Positions 34,618-43,476 of a stretch of 64,000 nt of DNA are shown here, piece after piece. The stretch comes from Melioribacter roseus. GTDB taxonomy: Bacteria; Bacteroidota; Ignavibacteria; Ignavibacteriales; Melioribacteraceae. The notes below the pieces were generated by a model. That model was not told where the DNA came from. It searched no databases and was given only the letters and a program-made list of their open reading frames with translations. The position numbers were made by a program, and so were the translations under genes. How positions within the stretch are numbered: the stretch's first letter is position 1; each line of letters begins with the position of its first letter. The stretch spans positions 62,001 through 126,000 of the forward strand of contig DYHH01000002.1 in the NCBI GenBank assembly GCA_020724265.1, given 5' to 3'.

Positions 34618-35880
34618 ATGAAAAAAAAATATGTGATAGTGTTTACGACAATAGTTTTGATTCTCTTTTCCGCAGTTAAGATCGAAGCCGAAGATAATTT
34701 GAAAAAGCAAAAAGTGCTTCAGGCACTAAATGAATTAGCATATCACGCAAGTAACGTACTTCTTGATGAAGAAGGAAAATCCAGATGTGATTATAATATT
34801 GTGCAGGGCAAATGGTATCCTTATGAACCTGCCTGGCATACTGGTCAAATAATTAACGGACTGGTTGATGCTTATCGAGTTACGGATAATGAAGAATATT
34901 TAATCGCTGCAAAAAAAGCTGGAAATTGGTGGACAAGTTTACTTATTAAAGATCATCCTAAATTAGAAGGAATGTTATATGCAGTTCACGGCGATCATGC
35001 CGGAGAGGTATTAGTGTTTGCTACTATTTCTGACGGCACACCAGGATTGTTTAATCTTTATAAAGCAACTAAAATTGATAAATATGCTGCAGTTCCTACA
35101 AGTGCAGGCAGATGGATGCTTGAACATATGTATGTTCCCGAACATGGAGTTTTTTATGACACTGTTGACCCTGAAACAGGTGAAGTTAGAAAAGAAAACA
35201 GTCCTTTTTGGAAAGATAAAGAAGTACAAGAATTATTCGATGTTTCCAGACCAAATAATGAAGGTTCGCTTTTCAAAGATATGTATGAATATACCGGAGA
35301 TGAAAAGTATAAAAAAGTATTTATAGAACTCTGCAACAGTTTAGTTGAAAAGCAAGATGAATACGGTTTGTGGATGGATTTTATGCCTAATCACAAACAT
35401 GAAGGAACTTTTCATCCAAGATTTAACTTATGGTACGCCGAATCATTAATTGACGGATATGAATTGACAGGCGACAAGAGATACCTTGAAGCAGCAAGAA
35501 AAACTTTAGAGTTTCATGTTAAGTTCCAAGGCAAGGATGGTTCATTTCATTATGTAAATTATGTCGACGGTAGAACCGATAGAGGTTCAAAAACTGGTTC
35601 GGCAGTTGCATTCATTGGAATTTTAGGAATCAGGTTAATAGAACATGGCGTTGGTGAACAATTCAAAGATAACGTAGAAAGATCATTTAACTGGGTAATT
35701 AAAAATCGATACGCTCAAAATCATCCTGATCCAAACTTGAGAGGCGGATTGATTAATCTTAGATCTCGTCATCGTCAAGGGATGCATTGGATTACTCAAA
35801 GAGATGTAGGTACGGCATTCGGAATGAGATTTCTCGCAAAATATTACGAACATTATTTCGGTGACGAAAATAAAAAATGA
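34618..35880 (+). CDS. Exported alpha/alpha-barrel glycosidase-like protein, function unknown
   Basis: A 420-residue protein with signal peptide (MKKKYVIVFTTIVLILFSAVKIEAE). The body is a series of helical hairpins with the motif pattern TGQIINGLVDAYRVTDNEEYLIAAKKAGNWW, NLYKATKIDKY, GSLFKDMYEYTGDEKYKKVF and WYAESLIDGYELTGDKRYLEAARKTLEF. This is the six-hairpin (alpha/alpha)6 toroid of GH88/GH105, epimerase and lyase-like enzymes. I could not place it in one family. In this locus an action on unsaturated or saturated uronosyl residues is plausible. Its stop overlaps the next gene by four bases. Confidence 0.6.
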   Translation: MKKKYVIVFTTIVLILFSAVKIEAEDNLKKQKVLQALNELAYHASNVLLDEEGKSRCDYNIVQGKWYPYEPAWHTGQIINGLVDAYRVTDNEEYLIAAKKAGNWWTSLLIKDHPKLEGMLYAVHGDHAGEVLVFATISDGTPGLFNLYKATKIDKYAAVPTSAGRWMLEHMYVPEHGVFYDTVDPETGEVRKENSPFWKDKEVQELFDVSRPNNEGSLFKDMYEYTGDEKYKKVFIELCNSLVEKQDEYGLWMDFMPNHKHEGTFHPRFNLWYAESLIDGYELTGDKRYLEAARKTLEFHVKFQGKDGSFHYVNYVDGRTDRGSKTGSAVAFIGILGIRLIEHGVGEQFKDNVERSFNWVIKNRYAQNHPDPNLRGGLINLRSRHRQGMHWITQRDVGTAFGMRFLAKYYEHYFGDENKK

Positions 35881-37652
35881 AACTAAAAATATTTTCAATA
35901 TTATTTTTAGCAGTGAGTTGGACGTTTGCTCAAATATTACAACCGCAGCCAAAAGAGATTGTTAATCTTAATCAATCAATAATTCTGGATTCTGATTATT
36001 CTGTTCAAGTAAATTATACAAATGAAATTGAACATAAAGCAGCAAATTATCTTGAAAGATTGATAGTGCAGAAATTTAACAATCGTTTTTCGGTTGCCGA
36101 AAGCGAAAGCAAATCAAATTGGGAAATAGTTTTTAATTTAATCCCATTTTCTGATAAACATATTAATGATCAATATTATGAGCTAAATCCATCGGTAGAT
36201 AAAAAAATAATAGAAATATCTTCTCCGAGTCAACTCGGTTTACTTTATGGTGCTGTTACTTTTATTGATTTATTAATAAATAAAGATGATAGACTTAATT
36301 TTGATTTGGTTGAGATTAAGGATTATCCGGATTTTTCAAGAAGATTGCTTGTAGCTAATCCTTCCCCAAATGAAGTATCAGCTCTTTTTGATTTAGCACT
36401 TCAAAACAAATTTGAAACAGTAGTTATTGCAAGCCGCCAGCACCCGTGGTACGAATTAAGCGATGAGTATTTATCCATACTTAAAGAAATAAAAATTTGG
36501 AAAAATAGATACGGCGGCCCAAAAGTTATGCAGTCGCATAATGTTTATGAAGAAAAGAAAATCATTATTTCAAATCAATCGCATGTTAATGCATTGAAAG
36601 AGGTGATTGAAACTTCATATCTGCATGGGATTGAAAAACTTATGATTCTTTCGGATGATACTCCACCGTATAAGTTTGGTGAAGGTTATATACTTGTTGA
36701 TGAGAACGATAAAAAAACATTCCCGCATTTTGAAGCCGCCAACACATATTTAATGAATGAACTTGAAAATTGGTTTAACGAGAAGAACTATAATATTGAA
36801 TCCTATTATGTGCCGGCATATTATACTTATGAAGATATGCATCAAGGCGATATTGAATTATTCATTGGTACACAATGGGAAAGTGGTGCTTTGGAACCGC
36901 TGTATAGAGATTTGGAATACATTGGAACTAATATGAATGAGAGTATTTTCCTTATTTGGTGCGGTCCTTATGTGCGGAGCAGAATAATTACTAAAGAACA
37001 TATCGATGATTGGACGAAAAATCTAAGTGGTAGAGTTCCTTTCTTATGGGATAACACAATTTACAGTCATCATCCCTTTACGAGTACCCCGTTATTCACT
37101 GCTTATGAAAATGAATTCCCTAATAAATTTTTTTTGCTTACAGGGGGCAATGGTATTTTTATAAACGGTGATTTCAATTTGGAAGATCACAAAGTCGCGG
37201 CAATCACTGCAAATGATTATATGTGGAATCCGAATGATTATAATCCGGAATTATCACTTAAGCAAGCTATTGTTAGAATGTATGGTTCACAATTATATAA
37301 TCCACTTCTGGAATTTAAAGAGAAAGAATTAGAGATGAGAAAAGTAATTGGTCAAAGAAAACTTTGGTTTGAGACGGAAAAACTTTGGCAGCAAATTCGG
37401 AATGTGAGATTTGTTACAGATAAAAATCCATTTGACTATCACCTGAATTATACCCGGTTGAAAGGGTTGAGATTGCAATTGAAATCTTCGGTGCCGGAAC
37501 CCAAGTCTAAAGAAGACTTTATCTCGGAATGTAAAGTATTGGAAATGCAAAGAGAGCAAGTGTTGAATAAAATTAAATCACTTGACGAATCGGTTTTTAT
37601 GAGAATTAAAAAATTAGCAATTGAGTTACCGGATTTTGAAACGATTGATTAA
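35877..37652 (+). CDS. GH84-like (beta-N-acetylglucosaminidase-type) exported protein
   Basis: A 591-residue exported protein (signal peptide ending FAQ). Residues about 20-145 resemble the GH20b/NAGidase N-terminal domain (ISSPSQLGLLYGAVTFIDLL, VEIKDYPDFSRR). The central barrel contains KLMILSDDTPPYKFG with an Asp-Asp pair (Asp260-Asp261) in the position of the GH84 catalytic pair, and RVPFLWDNTIYSHHP in place of the usual WDNYPVND. The C-terminal helices (YMWNPNDYNPELSLKQAI) also fit the family. Divergence from true GH84 enzymes leaves the substrate open. Confidence 0.62.
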   Translation: MKLKIFSILFLAVSWTFAQILQPQPKEIVNLNQSIILDSDYSVQVNYTNEIEHKAANYLERLIVQKFNNRFSVAESESKSNWEIVFNLIPFSDKHINDQYYELNPSVDKKIIEISSPSQLGLLYGAVTFIDLLINKDDRLNFDLVEIKDYPDFSRRLLVANPSPNEVSALFDLALQNKFETVVIASRQHPWYELSDEYLSILKEIKIWKNRYGGPKVMQSHNVYEEKKIIISNQSHVNALKEVIETSYLHGIEKLMILSDDTPPYKFGEGYILVDENDKKTFPHFEAANTYLMNELENWFNEKNYNIESYYVPAYYTYEDMHQGDIELFIGTQWESGALEPLYRDLEYIGTNMNESIFLIWCGPYVRSRIITKEHIDDWTKNLSGRVPFLWDNTIYSHHPFTSTPLFTAYENEFPNKFFLLTGGNGIFINGDFNLEDHKVAAITANDYMWNPNDYNPELSLKQAIVRMYGSQLYNPLLEFKEKELEMRKVIGQRKLWFETEKLWQQIRNVRFVTDKNPFDYHLNYTRLKGLRLQLKSSVPEPKSKEDFISECKVLEMQREQVLNKIKSLDESVFMRIKKLAIELPDFETID

Positions 37653-37674
37653 AGCTAATAAGCGGAGTTAAAAA

Positions 37675-38916
37675 TTGAAAAAATCTTGGAAGAAAATATT
37701 ACTATTTATTTCTACGATCGGTCCCGGACTTTTTTTGGTAGGATATAATATCGGAACCGGCAGTGTAACAACAATGGCTTCTGCCGGGGCGGCTCATGGA
37801 ATGGGACTCACATGGGCGGTGTTACTTTCTGTAATCTTCACTTATTTCTTAATTATTATCTTCGGAAAATTTACGCTGGTTACCGGAGACACTGCCTTGC
37901 ACAGTTATAAAAAACATTTTGGTAAAGGTTATGCCGGATTTGTATTAGTAACATTGATCTTCACAGAAATGATATCAAGTATGGGTGTGATGGCTGTTGT
38001 AGTTGAAGTTGTAAACGAGTGGTCAAAACCTCTTACACCATCGGGTGAAGGATTTGATATGATAGTTGTTACAATCTTCTTTGCTGTCATCTTAGTTTAC
38101 TTTTTATTCAGCGGTCATTACAGAAAAATTGAAAATATTCTTGCATTCTTTGTTGCAATAATGGGTTTAAGTTTTATACTATCTGCTTTTATGGTAATTC
38201 CTGATGCTGCAATGGTAATTTCAGGTCTTGTTCCCAATATACCCGGTGGTGAAAACGGCGGATTAATTGTAGCCGGAATGATCGGAACTACTATGGGAGG
38301 AGTTTTATTTATTGTAAGATCGGCAACTATTAAACAAAAAGATTGGAGTCTCAAAGATCTTAAAACCGAAAAGCGTGATGCAATAATTTCTGTATCGCTT
38401 ATGTTTTTTCTTAGTTTGGCAATTATGGCAGCCGCTGCCGGCACTCTTAATCCGTTGGGGTTAACAGTTGAAAATGCAGTAGATATGGTCAAATCGTTGG
38501 AACCGATAGCGGGAAGGTTTGCTATATCAATATTTGTGACTGGAATTGTTGCCGCAGGTTTATCTTCGTTATTCCCTCATTATATTTTAGTTCCTCTTTT
38601 ATTATCGGATTATAAGCAAGAAGAATTTACACTTAACAGTTGGCGGAACAGAGGTATAATAATTTTTTATGCATCACTCGGTCTTGTAATTCCCATCTTT
38701 GGCGGGCGTCCTGTCTTAGTTTTAATAATTGCTCAAGCTTTAACCCTGGTTGCTACTCCTTTGGTTCTTATTCTAATGATGATATTAATTAACCGTGAAG
38801 GTTTGATGGGGAAATACAAAGCGAATCTTTTCACAAACATTTTAATGGTATTAGTTACTTTATTCACCGCCGCAATGGCTATGGTTGGTATTGTTGGAAT
38901 AATGGAAAGTTTTTAA
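37675..38916 (+). CDS. Nramp-fold transporter lacking canonical metal-binding motifs
   Basis: A 413-residue membrane protein with about 11 hydrophobic helices, recognisable as Nramp-like from FISTIGPGLFLVGYNIGTGS in TM1 and GMIGTTMGGVLFIVRSATIKQ in TM6. In metal-transporting Nramp proteins these helices carry DPGN and MPH, which bind the ion; here they read as GYNIGTGS and MGG. The metal ligands are therefore missing and transport of Mn or Fe is doubtful. It starts probably with TTG at 37675. Its place inside a uronate locus suggests a different substrate, which is inference. Confidence 0.8.
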   Translation: MKKSWKKILLFISTIGPGLFLVGYNIGTGSVTTMASAGAAHGMGLTWAVLLSVIFTYFLIIIFGKFTLVTGDTALHSYKKHFGKGYAGFVLVTLIFTEMISSMGVMAVVVEVVNEWSKPLTPSGEGFDMIVVTIFFAVILVYFLFSGHYRKIENILAFFVAIMGLSFILSAFMVIPDAAMVISGLVPNIPGGENGGLIVAGMIGTTMGGVLFIVRSATIKQKDWSLKDLKTEKRDAIISVSLMFFLSLAIMAAAAGTLNPLGLTVENAVDMVKSLEPIAGRFAISIFVTGIVAAGLSSLFPHYILVPLLLSDYKQEEFTLNSWRNRGIIIFYASLGLVIPIFGGRPVLVLIIAQALTLVATPLVLILMMILINREGLMGKYKANLFTNILMVLVTLFTAAMAMVGIVGIMESF

Positions 38917-38917
38917 A

Positions 38918-39835
38918 ATGAATAAAAAATTTAATTCAAATATTGTCTGTGCTTATTTATACACAATTACAAAATACGGTTATCCCCCACCTGTTGATAA
39001 TTACATTAAGCAAATTGAAGAAATGGTTGCGCTCGGTTTTGAAAGTATTGAACTGGAAGGTATTAGGGAAGAGCATTTAACAGCAGTCTATAAGATTAAG
39101 GATAAGATTAACAATCGAATAACAGATTTGAAAATAAAAGTACCTCATTTTTGTACAGTCTTACCCGGTCTTTCAAGTACAGATCAAAATGTTAAAGAAG
39201 AGCAAATTAATCTATTCGAAAAAGGTTGTGAAATTGCCGTTGCTATTGGTGCAAAATCCGTTCTAGATAATGGACCTTTACCCCCGTTTACTTTTGAAGA
39301 TGATATCCCGATTACCCGGCATTATGATTCAAAAACTTTAGCGAATGCGTATATCCCGAAAAATTTAGATTGGAAGAAGTATTGGCTAACCTTAATTGAA
39401 ACTATGAAAACATTATGTGACATTGCCAAGAGTTATAGGTTAACTTATCAAATTCATCCGGCGGAAGGTGTTTTGTGTTCAACAACCGACGGATTTCTCA
39501 ATTTATTTGATGCGGTTAAAAAAGATAATTTAAAATTTACTTTTGATACGGCAAACCAATTTGCTGTAAAAGAGAATTTATCAATGTCTTTACACAGGCT
39601 CAAAGATCATATTGATTACATTCATATTTCGGATAACAGCGGTGATAGAATTGAACACCTTGAATTAACGAAAGGACAAATTAATTGGGATATATTCTTC
39701 GAAACATTAGACGTAATAAATTATAAAGGTGAGTTTGGTTTAGATATTGGTGGAGCGGAATCTAATGTTGAAGATTTGGATTCGGCATATATAAATTCTG
39801 CAGAGTACTTACAGCAAAAATATTTTTCTAAATAA
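38918..39835 (+). CDS. Sugar phosphate isomerase/epimerase-like TIM-barrel protein
   Basis: A 305-residue protein of the xylose isomerase-like AP endonuclease-2 fold. Metal-ligand positions typical of the family are visible: GFESIELEG, YQIHPAEG, KFTFDTANQF, DYIHISDNSGDRIEHLELTKGQINW and GEFGLDIGG. It lacks a signal peptide and so is cytoplasmic. It lies one base after the Nramp-like gene. The Gfo/Idh/MocA oxidoreductase two genes downstream is a frequent companion of this family in sugar conversion. The substrate is unknown. Confidence 0.78.
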   Translation: MNKKFNSNIVCAYLYTITKYGYPPPVDNYIKQIEEMVALGFESIELEGIREEHLTAVYKIKDKINNRITDLKIKVPHFCTVLPGLSSTDQNVKEEQINLFEKGCEIAVAIGAKSVLDNGPLPPFTFEDDIPITRHYDSKTLANAYIPKNLDWKKYWLTLIETMKTLCDIAKSYRLTYQIHPAEGVLCSTTDGFLNLFDAVKKDNLKFTFDTANQFAVKENLSMSLHRLKDHIDYIHISDNSGDRIEHLELTKGQINWDIFFETLDVINYKGEFGLDIGGAESNVEDLDSAYINSAEYLQQKYFSK

Positions 39836-39839
39836 AAAA

Positions 39840-42410
39840 ATGAACGAAATGAAAAAACTACTATCAATTATAATATTCACTTTACTTTTAGGTTTTAATG
39901 AAGCATCTGAGCTTCCCGTTATTCCTTTGCCGAAACAAGTCGATTACAATAATTCGAAATTTTCTCTTGAAGTTTCGGATTTAAATCTAAAATTATTTGT
40001 AAAGGATACTAACCAAGTAATGCATGGTGTTTCCGAGTTACAAGTTGAATTCAAAAGATGGCATAATATAAATGTTAATTTATCCGAGAATCAAAATGCC
40101 CAAATTATATTGGGATTAAAAGGGAGCAATAAAAATTTTGATAAGCTTTGCAAAGAAGCAAACTTTAATTTAGAAAATGAGATTGGTAAACAAGGTTATC
40201 AACTGCAAATATCTAATGATCGAATTATTATAGCTGCAAACAAGAAACAAGGGCTTTATTACGGAATCCAAACTTTAAAACAACTGCTAAGAGGTTTTCT
40301 TAATCAAACCGAGTTGCCGGGAATGATTGTTAGAGATTATCCTGATCTGAAATATCGTTTTTTGATGGATGATATAAGCCGAGGTCCAATCCCTACAATG
40401 GAATTTATGAAATATCAGATTAGGCGTATTGCCGAATTAAAAATGAATGGTATGACTCATTATGTAGAGCATGTTGTTAAAACCAAGAAACATGGTGCAT
40501 TTGCTCCTCCTGATGGATCAATTACAATTGAAGAGTGGAAAGAACTTTCAAGTTATGCAAAAAAATATTTTGTAACTCTTGTAGGAAGCTTTCAGTCTTT
40601 CGGGCATTTCCAGAGTATCCAAAATCATCCGAAATATGCACCCCTTGCTGAAAGTGGAAGCTTAATATCCCCTGTTTTGCCTGAAAGCATTGAGTTTTTA
40701 AGAGATATATATGAAGAAATGATTCCAGCCTTTGATGCTCCTTGGTTTGCTATTAATTGTGATGAAACTTTTGATCTTGGCAGAGGATACTCAAAACAAT
40801 TAGTTGAAGAGATCGGCTATGCTCAAGTATATAAAAAACATGTGCTTAAGTTAAATGATATTGTTAAAGATCACGGAAAAAGATCGTGGATTTGGGGTGA
40901 TATAATGTTGCAATATCCCGAACTGATAGACCAACTTCCAAAGGATATGATTGTCGGTACCTGGACTTATGATTCCCGTGATTCGTTTGATGAGTATATA
41001 ATTCCATTTAAGGAAAAAGGATTTGATGTTCTTGTTGTACCGGGTGTTTTAAATTCAACCAGAACAATGCCTGATTGGAATCAAACCGTTATTAATATTC
41101 ATAATTTTATTAGAGACGGTGTAAAGCATAATGCTATGGGTTTCTTAAATACGGTTTGGGATGATGGCGGATTTGCTTTTTTCTCTCTTGACTGGTATGG
41201 AGTAGTATACTCGGCAGATCAAGGCTGGTATTCGCGAGAAATAAATCTTGAAAGTTTTCACAATCGATTTAACCGGTCAATTAATGTTGATGACAGTAAT
41301 AATTTTACCGATGCCCTTTATAAATTGCTGGAGATAGGTGAACTTTCACCAACAGGCAGAATGAGCCAGAAAGTTGTGTGGTTAAAAGTTCTACCTGAAA
41401 AATATGAGAGTGTTAATATATCTATTGATGAATGGGATCAAGTTCTTAATCTATGCGATCAAGCCGAAGAATTGTTAAATAATTCATCCCCACAATTATA
41501 TACCGAGCAGAAAGAATATTTCCAATTTATTGTTGAACTTTATCGATCGATGGCAAAGAAAAGATTTAATATGATTGATGCAGCCGATATATATAAAGAA
41601 GCATCTATTTTGCAGGACGCTGCCCCTGAAAACTCGAGAGAATTACTTTTAAAGGCACTTGAGCTAATTTCTAATACAAAACAAATGCAGATTAAATTAG
41701 CAGCTCAGTATAAATCCCTTTGGCTAAAAGAAAATCATACATATTCGTTGATGAAAATTGTTGACCAGTTCTATAAAGAAATTGATGATCTGTATGAAAT
41801 TGAAAAATTAGTTTTTGATGCACTCAAACTTTTTGATTCCGGTTTGTATATACCCAATCCAAACGAAGTTAGATTGGAAATAAATCAAGTATCAGGTAAG
41901 TATTTCAGAGAATGGATGATGATAAACCCGCTTCCAAATGATGATAATCTTCCAAGTTCACAAATTGATTATCTTGTTGAAATGGGGGGAGAAAAAAATG
42001 CTAAACCAAAAGTAACCCAAGAATTTTTCTATGATAGTCAAAAATATAGATGGAGAAGAGTTGAAACCGAATATTTTGATGTAGTAAATCTTGCCGAACT
42101 TTTTCCGGATAAAAATGAAAATGTAGTTATGTATGCACATGCAACTATAAATTCTCCAATAGCACAAGTTGTTAAGGCTTCTGTCGGCAGCGCTGATGGT
42201 ATAAAAGTTTTCATAAACAGTAATATCGTTTATGAGTTTGACCGGACACGAACTTTGTCGCCTGATGAAGATTCATTTGAGATAAACCTGAATGAAGGTG
42301 TCAATCATCTGTTGATTAAGATTACTCAATTATCGGGAGAATGGGGATTCACATTTCGGCTTCCTGAAAGCAAAGTACAAAACAGCAAGAATCGCTATTA
42401 CATAAGATGA
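39840..42410 (+). CDS. GH20-family beta-N-acetylhexosaminidase-like protein
   Basis: An 856-residue exported protein. Signal peptide, then a GH20b-type N-terminal domain (about 25-165), then a GH20-like barrel beginning YRFLMDDISRGPIPTMEFMK. The catalytic acid pair is Asp308-Glu309 in AINCDETFDLG. WIWGDIMLQYPEL and FLNTVWDDGGFAFFSLDWYGV are further barrel strands. Residues about 700-850 form an extra beta-sandwich (VKASVGSADGIKVFINSNIVYEF) that may bind carbohydrate. An ATG three codons in (39849) is an equally good start. It probably removes terminal N-acetylhexosamine; its stop overlaps the next gene by four bases. Confidence 0.78.
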   Translation: MNEMKKLLSIIIFTLLLGFNEASELPVIPLPKQVDYNNSKFSLEVSDLNLKLFVKDTNQVMHGVSELQVEFKRWHNINVNLSENQNAQIILGLKGSNKNFDKLCKEANFNLENEIGKQGYQLQISNDRIIIAANKKQGLYYGIQTLKQLLRGFLNQTELPGMIVRDYPDLKYRFLMDDISRGPIPTMEFMKYQIRRIAELKMNGMTHYVEHVVKTKKHGAFAPPDGSITIEEWKELSSYAKKYFVTLVGSFQSFGHFQSIQNHPKYAPLAESGSLISPVLPESIEFLRDIYEEMIPAFDAPWFAINCDETFDLGRGYSKQLVEEIGYAQVYKKHVLKLNDIVKDHGKRSWIWGDIMLQYPELIDQLPKDMIVGTWTYDSRDSFDEYIIPFKEKGFDVLVVPGVLNSTRTMPDWNQTVINIHNFIRDGVKHNAMGFLNTVWDDGGFAFFSLDWYGVVYSADQGWYSREINLESFHNRFNRSINVDDSNNFTDALYKLLEIGELSPTGRMSQKVVWLKVLPEKYESVNISIDEWDQVLNLCDQAEELLNNSSPQLYTEQKEYFQFIVELYRSMAKKRFNMIDAADIYKEASILQDAAPENSRELLLKALELISNTKQMQIKLAAQYKSLWLKENHTYSLMKIVDQFYKEIDDLYEIEKLVFDALKLFDSGLYIPNPNEVRLEINQVSGKYFREWMMINPLPNDDNLPSSQIDYLVEMGGEKNAKPKVTQEFFYDSQKYRWRRVETEYFDVVNLAELFPDKNENVVMYAHATINSPIAQVVKASVGSADGIKVFINSNIVYEFDRTRTLSPDEDSFEINLNEGVNHLLIKITQLSGEWGFTFRLPESKVQNSKNRYYIR

Positions 42411-43456
42411 ACGATAACAAAGTAAAAATAGGAATTGTAGGATGCGGAAATATTGCCCCTGTTCATGCAGAAGCAATAAGCAGCACCAATTACGGCATAC
42501 TGATTTCTGTTTTTAGTAGAAGTGAATCAAATATAAATAAGATGAAAGATAGATTTAATGTTGCCGGATATGATGATTATGAAAAATTCTTATCGGATCC
42601 CAATTTAGATGCAGTCAGCATTTGTACACCCAACGGAACACATCTTGAATTTGCGGAAATGGCGGCAAAAGCAGGCAAACATGTTGTTATTGAAAAACCA
42701 ATTGAAGTTGATATTCGCCGAGCTAAAAGAATAATTGATATATGTAATAAGAATAATGTTAAGCTCGCCGTTATTTATCAAAATAGATTTTTGGATGATG
42801 TGATAAAAATGAAAAATGTAATTGATAAAGGAGTTCTTGGTAAAATATTTATGTCTGATGCTCGTATTAAGTGGTATAGAGATCAGCAATATTATGATAG
42901 TGCTCAATGGCGTGGTTCTTTTAAATTGGATGGTGGCGGAGTACTTATCAATCAAGCAATTCACACAATCGATCTTTGGCTGTGGATGTTGGGAGAGCCC
43001 AAAACAATCTTTGCTCATACAGGAACTTTTACTCACAATAATATCGAAGGCGAAGATAATGCAGTTGCCGTAGTAGAATTTCGAAATGGATCAATAGGAG
43101 TTCTACAAGGTTCAACTTCAATTATTCCGGCAATGAAAAGAAGAATTGAGATTCATGGTGAAAATGGGACGGGAATTTTAGACGGAGATGTTTTTTATTT
43201 GCTCGATAATCAGAACAAAGTTATCAAAGAAGATAATAATTCTATTAATACGGGCGGGGCTAGCCCATTAGCCGGTTTTTCAATTGAACATCATAAAAAA
43301 CAATTTGAACAAATCTTTGATGCAATAATAAACAATAAAAAACCGGTTGTATCAGGTGAAGAAAGTTTGAAATCTCTCGCATTTGTCAAAGCAGTATATG
43401 AGTCAGCAAAAAACAGAACAGAAGTAAACTACGATGAATATTTGGCTGGTCAATAA
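42407..43456 (+). CDS. Gfo/Idh/MocA-family oxidoreductase
   Basis: A 349-residue NAD(P)-dependent sugar oxidoreductase. The N-terminal Rossmann motif is KIGIVGCGNIAPVHAEAI, the family EKP motif is HVVIEKPIEVD with the catalytic-type Lys, and GGGVLINQAIHTIDLWLWMLGEP supplies the conserved His/Asp helix. No signal peptide is present, so it acts in the cytoplasm. Coupled to the GH20 gene by ATGA overlap. Oxidation of a released sugar or glycoside is likely; the substrate is unknown. Confidence 0.9.
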   Translation: MNDNKVKIGIVGCGNIAPVHAEAISSTNYGILISVFSRSESNINKMKDRFNVAGYDDYEKFLSDPNLDAVSICTPNGTHLEFAEMAAKAGKHVVIEKPIEVDIRRAKRIIDICNKNNVKLAVIYQNRFLDDVIKMKNVIDKGVLGKIFMSDARIKWYRDQQYYDSAQWRGSFKLDGGGVLINQAIHTIDLWLWMLGEPKTIFAHTGTFTHNNIEGEDNAVAVVEFRNGSIGVLQGSTSIIPAMKRRIEIHGENGTGILDGDVFYLLDNQNKVIKEDNNSINTGGASPLAGFSIEHHKKQFEQIFDAIINNKKPVVSGEESLKSLAFVKAVYESAKNRTEVNYDEYLAGQ

Positions 43457-43476
43457 TAATTAATTTGAGAAATGAA

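Noticed and set aside
35011-35336. Overlapping frames on both strands within the alpha/alpha-barrel gene
   Set aside because: All lie inside one continuous well-formed gene with a signal peptide and show no family pattern of their own.
37675-38916. Straight annotation as a manganese/iron transporter
   Set aside because: The metal-binding DPGN and MPH motifs of Nramp proteins are absent in the aligned helices.
42605-43036. 143-codon minus-strand frame inside the Gfo/Idh/MocA gene
   Set aside because: It is antisense to a well-supported enzyme gene, and its Ile/Asn/Ser-rich translation is typical of a shadow frame.
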